This document shows positions 1 to 4,291 of a DNA stretch of 9,274 bases, one piece after another. Position numbers and translations under genes: made by a program. The stretch's first letter is position 1, and each line of letters starts with the position of its first letter. A model generated the notes under the pieces. The model did not search any database. It had not been told where the DNA came from and worked only from the letters and a program-made list of their open reading frames with translations. The stretch comes from Eggerthellaceae bacterium (lineage in GTDB: Bacteria > Actinomycetota > Coriobacteriia > Coriobacteriales > Eggerthellaceae): assembly GCA_017533165.1 (NCBI GenBank), contig JAFXIM010000145.1:1-9274 (forward strand). The letters run 5' to 3'.

Positions 1-38
1 GCGATGGTGGCGACCAGCTTCGGCAGCGAGGTCCGCAT
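1..38 (-). CDS. Start of next element gene (partial; possible coupling protein)
   Basis: An ATG at 38-36 overlaps the TGA stop of the preceding gene by one base (TGATG), a common arrangement in translationally coupled genes. Only the first 12 residues, MRTSLPKLVATI, are present. A short basic start leading into hydrophobic residues would fit an N-terminal membrane segment. PcfB-type genes are often followed by a VirD4/TraG-type coupling protein, which also starts with membrane segments, so that is a reasonable guess. The sequence is too short to identify the gene. Confidence 0.45.
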   Translation of the reverse strand, partial: MRTSLPKLVATI

Positions 39-643
39 CACTTGCTCCTGTTCTCCTGGAAGCGCGGCTCGCGCTCCGCCGCCCGCCCGCCGGATCTTTC
101 GCGCTCAAGCTGCTCGGATGCTGCCCGCGCGTATTCGGCCTGCTTCTCCAAGGGCTCTTTGTCGGGATCGTCCTCCTCCCGATCGTTGTCGCGTTCGGCC
201 TCGCGCGTCTGGCGCTCGGCCTCTCGGGCAAGCTCGCCGGAGGCCTTCTGCTCTGCGGCCTCAGCCTGATCGATGAGCTCGTCGAAGCACCCGTCGAGCC
301 TCTCGGCGTCTTCCATCCTGAACAGCAGGTAGGTTTTCCCGTTGGATTGATCGTCTACGAAGGAGTGGGCAAGGCCGGCTGATTCGAGCTTGGCCGATAT
401 CGCGGCTTGGATGCTCTCGTACTCGGGCAGCTCCTTGAACTCGGCCATGTCGAGCTTCGCCCATTCGGGCCTCGCTGCATCCTCCGTCTCGGCTTGCGGG
501 CCGATGCCGGATCTTGCGTTCCTGAGCGCCTGGGCCAGCCTGCCCGCGGCGTCGCTCATGGCCTTGCCCCCGGCGTCTTGCCCGATCCGTATCATCCAAT
601 CGTATAGCTCCTGGCCCGCCTCGTCGCCGAAATCGCTCGCCAT
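38..643 (-). CDS. Charged coiled-coil protein, possibly PcfB/DUF3801-like
   Basis: Predicted 201-residue soluble protein. The chosen ATG at 643 has a strong AAGGAGG ribosome site about 9 nt upstream; the frame is open up to 865, but that part carries operators and hairpins and is better read as leader. Residues 1-45 form an acidic then amphipathic helix (DEAGQELYDWMIRIGQDAGGKAM). Residues 68-125 form a compact alpha/beta-like block containing SFVDDQSNGKTYLLFRM, which loosely resembles the 'yLvFFkakdad' core of the DUF3801/PcfB proteins of conjugative elements. Residues 120-201 are very rich in Glu, Arg and Lys with few prolines, so a long coiled coil or disordered tail is likely. In the PcfB family such proteins are accessory factors that work with the relaxase and coupling protein. 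The match is from memory of the family and weak; the safe call is hypothetical mobile-element protein. The downstream gene overlaps it by 1 nt. Confidence 0.6.
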   Translation of the reverse strand: MASDFGDEAGQELYDWMIRIGQDAGGKAMSDAAGRLAQALRNARSGIGPQAETEDAARPEWAKLDMAEFKELPEYESIQAAISAKLESAGLAHSFVDDQSNGKTYLLFRMEDAERLDGCFDELIDQAEAAEQKASGELAREAERQTREAERDNDREEDDPDKEPLEKQAEYARAASEQLERERSGGRAAEREPRFQENRSK

Positions 644-663
644 GACCGCCCGCCTCCTTCCGA

Positions 664-680
664 TGGGACGCTTTGTCCCA
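664..680. promoter_or_regulatory. Operator copy 1, TGGGACA-N3-TGTCCCA type
   Basis: The sequence is TGGGACG-ctt-TGTCCCA, a 7-bp inverted repeat with one mismatch in the last arm position. It lies 13 bp before the AGGAGG of the gene starting at 643. The same 17-bp palindrome is found at 704-720 and 2883-2899. The size and symmetry fit a homodimeric helix-turn-helix repressor. Its regulator is not identified. Confidence 0.65.
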
Positions 681-686
681 CCTCGT

Positions 687-701
687 CGCTCGATTCGAGC
701 G
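687..701. promoter_or_regulatory. Perfect 15-bp palindrome between two operators
   Basis: CGCTCGA-t-TCGAGCG has perfect 7-bp arms around one central base. It lies between operator copies 1 and 2, 6 bp from one and 2 bp from the other. It may be a site for a second regulator or part of the same nucleoprotein complex. With a one-base centre it would form only a shorter hairpin in RNA. Function is inferred from position alone. Confidence 0.45.
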
Positions 702-703
702 GA

Positions 704-720
704 TGGGACAGAATGTCCCA
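704..720. promoter_or_regulatory. Operator copy 2, perfect TGGGACA-N3-TGTCCCA
   Basis: TGGGACA-gaa-TGTCCCA has perfect 7-bp arms and a 3-bp centre. It is the best copy of the repeated element operator. Its centre is exactly 40 bp from that of copy 1, close to four helical turns, which would put two bound dimers roughly on the same face of the DNA. Confidence 0.7.
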
Positions 721-766
721 CCGCCTCGCCATTGCCATCACGCCGTGCATGCGTCAAGAAGATGGC

Positions 767-796
767 GGGCGCCACGCCCTTTCGGGCATGGCGCCC
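767..796 (-). other. 13-bp stem-loop with GAAA tetraloop in leader
   Basis: Read on the minus strand, GGGCGCCATGCCC (796-784) and GGGCGTGGCGCCC (779-767) pair over 13 positions with one U-G wobble and close on GAAA (783-780), a GNRA tetraloop. The tetraloop appears only on the minus strand (the plus strand gives TTTC), which suggests an RNA role in the leftward transcript. No clear U-run follows, so it is not a standard terminator. An inverted repeat like this, just upstream of a transfer operon, could also be part of an oriT. The structure is seen directly; the function is not known. Confidence 0.6.
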
Positions 797-993
797 AAGC
801 TGAGACGGCAGGCGGCGCGACGGCTGCGTGCCAAGGTGAGCGTTGAGGGGGACGCTCCTTCGCATCTAGTAGCCGGTGTGGTGAAAGTGGAAGACCGGCT
901 GCCTTCACGTTTTGCGGTCTGGTGTTGGTTTGAGTAGGTGGTAGGCGCGCTAGGCACGCCTCCGACGCAGACCGCTGCACGTCTCGTTCGCCC

Positions 994-1022
994 GTTATAT
1001 ACGAGGCTGAGCCTTTCGTGAA
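994..1022 (-). promoter_or_regulatory. Likely leftward promoter (TTCACG-17-TATAAC)
   Basis: On the minus strand TTCACG (1022-1017) and TATAAC (999-994) are separated by exactly 17 bp. The -10 matches the consensus at 5 of 6 positions and the -35 at 4 of 6. Transcription would start near 987 and give a leader of about 345 nt before the gene at 643, running through the GAAA hairpin and the operator cluster. A short dyad, GCCTT-N5-AAGGC (1011-1025), overlaps the -35 region and could bind a regulator. Confidence 0.45.
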
Positions 1023-1027
1023 GGCGC

Positions 1028-1059
1028 GGGGAAGGCGTTATGGTTCGCTACGGTTCCCC
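1028..1059 (-). terminator. Imperfect hairpin after the loader gene, weak terminator candidate
   Basis: GGGGAA (1028-1033) and TTCCCC (1054-1059) can pair, with a further 3-bp CGT/ACG helix inside after a small internal loop. It lies 28 bp past the stop of the DnaC-like gene, where a terminator is expected. There is no U-run on the minus strand, so it may be Rho-assisted or not a terminator at all. Confidence 0.25.
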
Positions 1060-1087
1060 CTGTCGATTAGCCATCAAGATTTCACAT

Positions 1088-1879
1088 TCACCCGCGTCGA
1101 CGGTCGTTGCCGGACAGCTTGACCTCATGGCACATCTGACGGAGCCTTGACACAATCGCACGCGCGCTCTCGTACTCTCCCTGGCGGGCGATCCTCTTCT
1201 CCAAGCCCGCAAGGTCGTACTGCGACGTGACGATGAGGGGTCTCATGGCCTCGTAGCGGTAGTTGACGATCTGGAAGAGCATCGATGCCGACCACGCGGA
1301 CGCGGACTCCTTGCCGAAGTCGTCCAGGATGAGAACATCGCTGCTCGCGAAGCGGAGCACGGCGTCAAGCGACGAAGCCTCCTTGCCGTAGGTGTCCTGG
1401 ATGTCCTCGAGCATCGACAGCGTGGTCGTGAGGACCACGGAGTAGCCTGCATCGATGAACATGCGGGCCATCGCGCTCGCGAGGTAGGTCTTGCCAGTTC
1501 CAACGTTGCCGTGTATGTAGAGCCCGCGGCCGTCGTCGGAGCCGAACCTCTCCATGTACCGCTGCGCCTCGGTTGTGTCGACGGTCGCTTCTAGGTACCG
1601 CTTCTTCACTCCGGATCGGATGAGCTTGGCCCTTCGCTCGCGCTCTTTAGCTTCCGCTTCGCGCGCCTCTTCCTCCTTCGCCGCGGCCGCTTCGCCTTCG
1701 CACCCGCAGGGCTCGTACGCGACCCAGGCCACGCGGCCGTTCATAATGACGCCTCTCGGCTCGAGGATTCGCCCGCAGAAGGGGCAATCCGTGCCTTCGC
1801 TTTTCGGGCTGTTCAAGCCTTGCTCCTTTGCCATTTCTGGCGTTATGAGGTGGCTTTCGTTTCTATGTTCGCCGGACAT
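1088..1879 (-). CDS. DnaC-type helicase loader ATPase with N-terminal zinc finger
   Basis: Predicted 263-residue AAA+ ATPase of the DnaC/IstB-like family. Such proteins use ATP to load the replicative helicase at an origin. An N-terminal CPFC...CGC cluster (C32, C35, C58, C60) looks like a zinc-binding site, followed by a Glu/Ala/Lys-rich helix (61-88) as linker. The core has Walker A GNVGTGKT (124-131), Walker B VLILDDFGKE (182-191), a sensor-1-like TSQ (218-220) and a C-terminal SRLR (244-247) where the family has its arginine finger. The start at 1879 is 1 nt after the stop of the upstream initiator-like gene, and GGAGAGG lies about 9 nt upstream, so the two are very likely co-translated. 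An IstB transposition helper is less likely because no transposase gene is adjacent. The element probably uses it to recruit host DnaB to its own origin. Confidence 0.88.
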   Translation of the reverse strand: MSGEHRNESHLITPEMAKEQGLNSPKSEGTDCPFCGRILEPRGVIMNGRVAWVAYEPCGCEGEAAAAKEEEAREAEAKERERRAKLIRSGVKKRYLEATVDTTEAQRYMERFGSDDGRGLYIHGNVGTGKTYLASAMARMFIDAGYSVVLTTTLSMLEDIQDTYGKEASSLDAVLRFASSDVLILDDFGKESASAWSASMLFQIVNYRYEAMRPLIVTSQYDLAGLEKRIARQGEYESARAIVSRLRQMCHEVKLSGNDRRRG

Positions 1880-1880
1880 A

Positions 1881-2477
1881 TCAAAGATCCTCTCCTATGA
1901 ACTCTTTGTTTTCGGACTTTCTTATCGGGTGAACTTCTCTCAGGCGACGGCATGCAGTTTCTTCATGGGGCACTCTGGCGCCACCTGAAATGTCTTCATG
2001 GGGTAGCGTTTCGCCGCATGAATTTCCTTCATGCGGAGGGACACCCCCTGAAGGATTCTCAGGGGGAGATCCTTCAGGGGCGTTCCGCTCTGCGTCATGG
2101 GCATCGTCGTAGGTAGGCTCCGGGGATTGCCGCTTGGCGCACGTCTTCCTAGCCGCCTCGGACTTGGTCCTGGCGGAAGGCGCCCGCGCGATGCGATACA
2201 CCTTGGTGCTTCTTCCCACCCCGAGCTCGTGGCTTCCTACTTCGTAGATCAGGCCCTTGGCGGTGAGCTCCCTGATCGAATGGAATACTGTTCTCTCGGA
2301 TAGGCCTAGGAACTCGGCGGTCTTGGGCTTGCTCTCGTAGAAATCCCGGTTGCCTGCCCTGCAGAATCCGTAGATCCTCGCGTAGACGAGGAGAGCTGCG
2401 CCTCTGAGGCCGAGTTCTTCAATCATGAACCGATGCACCACGACGAACTCGTCGCGCGAGCCGCCGCTTGTCATCAT
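1881..2477 (-). CDS. Winged-helix replication initiator-like protein
   Basis: Predicted 198 residues. Residues 8-95 form a winged-helix domain (FMIEELGLRGAALLVYARIYGF, then TAEFLGLSERTVFHSIRELTAKGLI as the recognition part), of the kind found in replication initiators such as RepA-N, lambda O-like and DnaD-like proteins. Residues 96-198 are Pro/Gly/Glu-rich and likely disordered, with an 11-residue repeat (146-156, 157-167, 168-178), each unit carrying Pro-His-Glu. The DNA under that tail forms iteron-like repeats (separate entry). There are adjacent ATGs at 2477 and 2474; the second is better spaced from AGAGG (6 nt against 3), so the true start may be one codon later. The next gene, a DnaC-type loader, begins 1 nt after the stop. 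The initiator role is inferred from fold, partner and repeats; a plain transcription regulator is the alternative. Confidence 0.75.
   Translation of the reverse strand: MMTSGGSRDEFVVVHRFMIEELGLRGAALLVYARIYGFCRAGNRDFYESKPKTAEFLGLSERTVFHSIRELTAKGLIYEVGSHELGVGRSTKVYRIARAPSARTKSEAARKTCAKRQSPEPTYDDAHDAERNAPEGSPPENPSGGVPPHEGNSCGETLPHEDISGGARVPHEETACRRLREVHPIRKSENKEFIGEDL
1953..2080. repeat. Iteron-like 33-bp repeats and dyad inside the initiator gene
   Basis: CTTCATGSGG occurs at 1961-1970, 1994-2003 and 2027-2036, exactly 33 bp apart. Each is preceded after a 5-bp spacer by an inverted half-site: TGCA at 1953-1956, TGAA at 1986-1989 and TGAA at 2019-2022. The third unit is a perfect dyad, GCATGAA-N5-TTCATGC (2016-2034). 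Next to them lies a further perfect inverted repeat, CCCCTGAAGGAT (2045-2056) and ATCCTTCAGGGG (2069-2080), with a 12-bp centre that shares the CTTCA.GGGG core. The spacing is near three helical turns. Iterons of this type are initiator binding sites in lambda-like phages and plasmids. The coding phase is kept (33 bp = 11 codons), so a purely protein-level repeat is the alternative. Confidence 0.6.
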
Positions 2478-2497
2478 GCTCCTCTTTCAGTCGTCGT

Positions 2498-2755
2498 CTA
2501 TTCTTGGCCGCCCTCTTGCAGGTAGAGGAAGTTCCTGTCGTACCAGTCGATGAGCTCGTCGCGCTGGATGAGATAGTTCCTCTTCCTGCCCTCGAAGCGC
2601 CTGATCGGTAATGGGTCCACCTTCCTTTCGGCCATCGTGTAGACGCGACCCCTGCTCCAGTGCAGAAGCGCCGCGACCTCCCTGACGTTGTAGAAGTCCT
2701 TCAGGAGGACCAGCGTTCCGCTCTCGTGTTCTATGCTGCGATTATCTGCTGCCAT
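2498..2755 (-). CDS. Small excisionase-family helix-turn-helix protein
   Basis: Predicted 85 residues. The ATG at 2755 was chosen over an upstream ATG at 2803 because GAGGT sits 4-5 nt before it. The middle is a MerR-like/HTH_17 fold: KDFYNVREVAALLHWSRGRVYTMAERKVDPLPIRRF (about 19-54), followed by GRKRNYLIQRDELIDWYDR, the usual 'wing plus final helix' of excisionase-type proteins. Such proteins bend attachment-site DNA to direct excision, or act as small regulators. Its stop is 20 bp before the initiator-like gene, so they are probably co-transcribed. An operator palindrome lies about 130 bp upstream. Confidence 0.8.
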   Translation of the reverse strand: MAADNRSIEHESGTLVLLKDFYNVREVAALLHWSRGRVYTMAERKVDPLPIRRFEGRKRNYLIQRDELIDWYDRNFLYLQEGGQE

Positions 2756-2882
2756 TGCTACCTCGTTTCTGGAGCGTTGCAAGGGCCGAGCAGGCAGCGA
2801 CACGAGCGCCGGGCACAGTATCGCCGAGCAGGTAAGATGCTATACGTTCGGCCGTTTCCGGGTGTACCTCATGAGGGTCAGC

Positions 2883-2899
2883 TGGGACAATCTGTCTCA
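2883..2899. promoter_or_regulatory. Operator copy 3, TGGGACA-N3-TGTCTCA
   Basis: TGGGACA-atc-TGTCTCA is the third copy of the element's 17-bp palindrome, with one arm mismatch. It overlaps the stop codon of the first excisionase-like gene (TGA at 2899-2897) and lies upstream of the second. This suggests that the segment 2498-2755 and the replication genes beyond it answer to the same regulator as the operon starting at 643. No convincing promoter is visible in 2756-2882, so it may act as a roadblock or on an atypical promoter. Confidence 0.55.
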
Positions 2900-3274
2900 C
2901 CGCTCGTCGCCTCCATCGGCGAAGTCGGCGACCGACTGCTGCGCGCGCTGCAGGTACTCCTCGAGCGCCTTGCGGTTCACGCGGATCGTCTTGGTGCCCA
3001 GCTTCGCCGCCGGCATCTCGCCCTGATGGATGAGCTTGTAGATCGACGTGAGCGAGATCTGCAGGTAGAGCTGCACCGCGCGCACGTCGAGCCACACGTC
3101 CGAGCCGTCGCCCGGCATGTTCAGGAGCTCCATGCGCTGGGCGTCGCCGGGGCCCGTGGGCAGGTAGACGCCGGCTTCGTCCGTGAGGGGAGCGAACCCG
3201 GGGGGCGCTCCATAGACCATATAGGGATTGGGGATCTGGCCGGCGCCCTGGGGCGCGGCCGCATGTGCTTGCAT
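2897..3274 (-). CDS. Excisionase-family helix-turn-helix protein with Pro/Gly-rich N-terminus
   Basis: Predicted 125 residues. The ATG at 3274 has an ideal AGGAGGT 6 nt upstream, so the in-frame upstream ATG at 3346 is rejected. Residues 1-58 are rich in Ala, Pro and Gly and probably flexible. Residues 60-112 carry the helix-turn-helix VWLDVRAVQLYLQISLTSIYKLIHQGEMPAAKLGTKTIRVNRKALEEYLQR; 'sIYkLIhqGemPAaKlG...RvnrkaLeeyL' is typical of excisionase/HTH_17 proteins. It is the first gene inward from the attachment region, where an excision factor or early regulator is expected. It is not a close copy of the neighbouring helix-turn-helix protein. An acidic tail, DFADGGDER, ends it. Confidence 0.8.
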   Translation of the reverse strand: MQAHAAAPQGAGQIPNPYMVYGAPPGFAPLTDEAGVYLPTGPGDAQRMELLNMPGDGSDVWLDVRAVQLYLQISLTSIYKLIHQGEMPAAKLGTKTIRVNRKALEEYLQRAQQSVADFADGGDER

Positions 3275-3349
3275 CGATATACCTCCTGTCGCATCGGTTC
3301 GACCTGACCGCAAAACTCGAGTGCGGATACGTCGCTTCAATGGCAAGGG

Positions 3350-3378
3350 GTTTTACATGCTGCGGCGAATAGCGGCAA
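3350..3378 (-). promoter_or_regulatory. Weak candidate promoter for the excisionase-like/replication genes
   Basis: On the minus strand TTGCCG (3378-3373) and TAAAAC (3355-3350) are 17 bp apart, each matching the consensus at 4 of 6 positions. The position fits: about 75 nt of leader before the strong AGGAGGT and the ATG at 3274. The downstream inverted repeat CCGCA-N9-TGCGG (3308-3326) would lie in the early transcribed region and could be an operator. Confidence 0.3.
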
Positions 3379-3443
3379 GAGGCGGAAAACGCGGATAGTC
3401 CGCTAGAGTTCCCTACGTCCATTAACCACGGAACCCACATACC

Positions 3444-3490
3444 CGACGGCGCGCCGGGGCGGATGGGCGGGTCCGCCCCCTGGCGCGTCG
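3444..3490. repeat. Large GC-rich stem-loop (17 bp in three blocks)
   Basis: GGGGCGGA (3456-3463) pairs with TCCGCCCC (3472-3479) across an 8-nt loop. Outside it CGCC (3452-3455) pairs with GGCG (3482-3485), then CGACG (3444-3448) with CGTCG (3486-3490). This leaves a 3-nt bulge on one side and a 2-nt bulge on the other. There is no T-run on either strand, so it is not a classic terminator. A cruciform or single-strand hairpin for an origin, oriT or recombination site is possible. Confidence 0.55.
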
Positions 3491-3517
3491 GGGCTGGGTC
3501 CGGAAGGGGGTTTCCAA

Positions 3518-3780
3518 GGGGGGAATTCGCGTGCTCCGGGCCTCGGAGAGGCGCCGCTGCTGCGACGCGGGTTGGGATCCGAATTCCCCCGCGTGTCCCG
3601 CGAAACGGCGTGATTCCCGCGGAGTAGCGAGAAAAATCCCCCCGAATTCCCCCGCGATACTATCCTCAAGATAGATAATATGAGGACTTCGGTCGGCTTT
3701 TTCATCCTTGCCGGAAGGCTCGTTTTTTGGTCGGAAAGGGTCTCAGGGGTAAACTTTTTCGGCCGAAAAATTCCCCCGCA
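3518..3780. repeat. AATTCCCCCGC boxes, candidate integrase arm sites
   Basis: Two identical 14-bp copies, CGAATTCCCCCGCG, lie at 3580-3593 and 3643-3656. A third, AAATTCCCCCGCA, is at 3768-3780, directly beside the tRNA terminator. An inverted, slightly divergent copy is at 3518-3531. Degenerate relatives occur at 3612-3622 and 3634-3644. Short repeats clustered within 400 bp of a tRNA attachment site are the usual look of tyrosine-integrase arm-type sites. Binding by an integrase or excisionase is inferred. Confidence 0.5.
3755..3770. repeat. Perfect 16-bp palindrome TTTTTCGGCCGAAAAA
   Basis: The sequence is fully self-complementary without a spacer. It lies between the third AATTCCCCCGC box, which overlaps its right end, and the rest of the attachment-side region. 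It may be a protein-binding site within the presumed attP arm. As RNA it would be a poor hairpin because it has no loop unless the centre opens. Confidence 0.4.
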
Positions 3781-3781
3781 A

Positions 3782-3815
3782 TAAAAAATCCCTGACCGTT
3801 TTCGCAGGTCAGGGA
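3782..3815 (-). terminator. Rho-independent terminator of tRNA-fMet
   Basis: On the minus strand a 9-bp perfect stem, TCCCTGACC (3815-3807) with GGTCAGGGA (3797-3789), closes a 9-nt loop and is followed by six T residues (3788-3783). It begins 9 nt after the encoded CCA of the tRNA and so ends that transcript. It also separates the tRNA from the element genes. Confidence 0.85.
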
Positions 3816-3823
3816 CTTGATTT

Positions 3824-3900
<77 letters not shown>

Positions 3901-3940
3901 CTATGACGGAAATCCTCTTCAGTTTTCAATGCTGCGACGT

Positions 3941-3982
<42 letters not shown>

Positions 3983-4291
3983 ATGTGCATGCGTCGTTGA
4001 ACGCAAAGAGATATACTACGCTCCATTTTGACTGCTTGCAACACTCAACGCCTCCGAGCGTATCTATCTCCATATTTCCACCACAAATCAAAAGGTAAGC
4101 GCGCCAAAACCCACGTACGTCCACTAAACGCAAGACAACCGAAATCCTCCCACGCCGCCGCAAACGAAAAGCAATCGAAATCCACCTGTGCTACGCTAAA
4201 CGTGAGACTATTGGCACAATCGCAAAATAATGACCGAGATCGCAAGCAAAAGCCCGTGCCTCGCTTCTCCCTCAGCCTAAGGAGCAAACCC
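3983..4291. other. Divergent intergenic region, tRNA locus to amidohydrolase gene
   Basis: Apart from the tRNA promoter, this stretch has no gene. It is unusually A/C-rich on the plus strand. It contains two loose repeats: CTAAACG-N2-AGAC at 4124-4136 and 4196-4208, and CGAAATCC at 4140-4147 and 4176-4183. No strong promoter for the amidohydrolase was found. The upstream in-frame extension to 4028 looks noncoding. Confidence 0.5.
4013..4041 (-). promoter_or_regulatory. Candidate promoter for the tRNA-fMet locus
   Basis: On the minus strand TTGCAA (4041-4036) and TAGTAT (4018-4013) are exactly 17 bp apart, each 4 of 6 to the sigma-70-type consensus. Transcription would start near 4005, about 23 nt before the truncated tRNA half, and read on through the complete tRNA to its terminator. 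The 40-bp spacer between the two tRNA copies shows no good promoter. Confidence 0.45.

Larger units (their letters stand above)
644..1087. other. Noncoding control region of the element (444 bp)
   Basis: This gap between the loader gene and the coiled-coil protein gene has no convincing gene. In minus-strand order it holds an imperfect hairpin (1059-1028), a good promoter (1022-994), about 190 nt without obvious structure, a 13-bp hairpin (796-767), and a palindromic operator cluster (720-664) ending just before the ribosome site at about 650. A -35-like TTGACG (757-752) has only a poor -10 partner near 729-734, so a second promoter next to the operators is possible but weak. The density of dyads makes this the best place in the window for an oriT or for repressor-controlled expression of the downstream operon. 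Confidence 0.6.
3275..3781. other. Noncoding attachment-side region of the element (about 500 bp)
   Basis: There is no believable gene between the first helix-turn-helix protein and the tRNA terminator. The region holds a weak promoter (3378-3350), an inverted repeat CCGCA-N9-TGCGG (3308-3326) upstream of the first gene, a large hairpin (3444-3490), repeated AATTCCCCCGC boxes (3518-3780), an inverted repeat TCCTCA-N12-TGAGGA (3663-3686) over an AT-rich patch, and a 16-bp perfect palindrome (3755-3770). The 100-codon frame at 3705-3403 is low-complexity Arg/Pro/Gly/Ser and runs through these repeats. Confidence 0.6.

Noticed and set aside
644..865. N-terminal extension of the gene starting at 643
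   Set aside because: It would translate operators and the GAAA hairpin; the ATG at 643 has a strong ribosome site.
738..980. Small minus-strand frame of 80 codons in the control region
   Set aside because: No ribosome site, low-complexity sequence, and it overlaps the GAAA hairpin; chance open frame in GC-rich DNA.
1951..2080. CRISPR array reading of the 33-bp-spaced repeats
   Set aside because: Only three short units with about 10-bp conserved cores, no true spacers, and all inside a coding frame that keeps an 11-codon period.
2742..2896. Minus-strand frame with a protein-like tail (PETAERIASYLLGDTVPGARVAACSALATLQKRG)
   Set aside because: The tail reads plausibly, but the frame has no start of its own: it overlaps the helix-turn-helix gene at 2897-3274 in another phase and runs into the next one. 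It may be a remnant, without support.
3403..3705. 100-codon minus-strand frame, Arg/Pro/Gly/Ser-rich
   Set aside because: It runs through the AATTCCCCCGC boxes and the large hairpin, has low complexity and no proper ribosome site; its repeated RGN peptides are just the DNA boxes.
4124..4208. Loose repeats CTAAACG and CGAAATCC upstream of the amidohydrolase gene
   Set aside because: Short, imperfect and in A/C-rich DNA; compatible with chance.
4028..4291. 88-residue upstream extension of the amidohydrolase
   Set aside because: It is basic, low in hydrophobic residues and lies before the conserved N-terminal HxH strand; the ATG at 4292 has AAGGAG in the right place.
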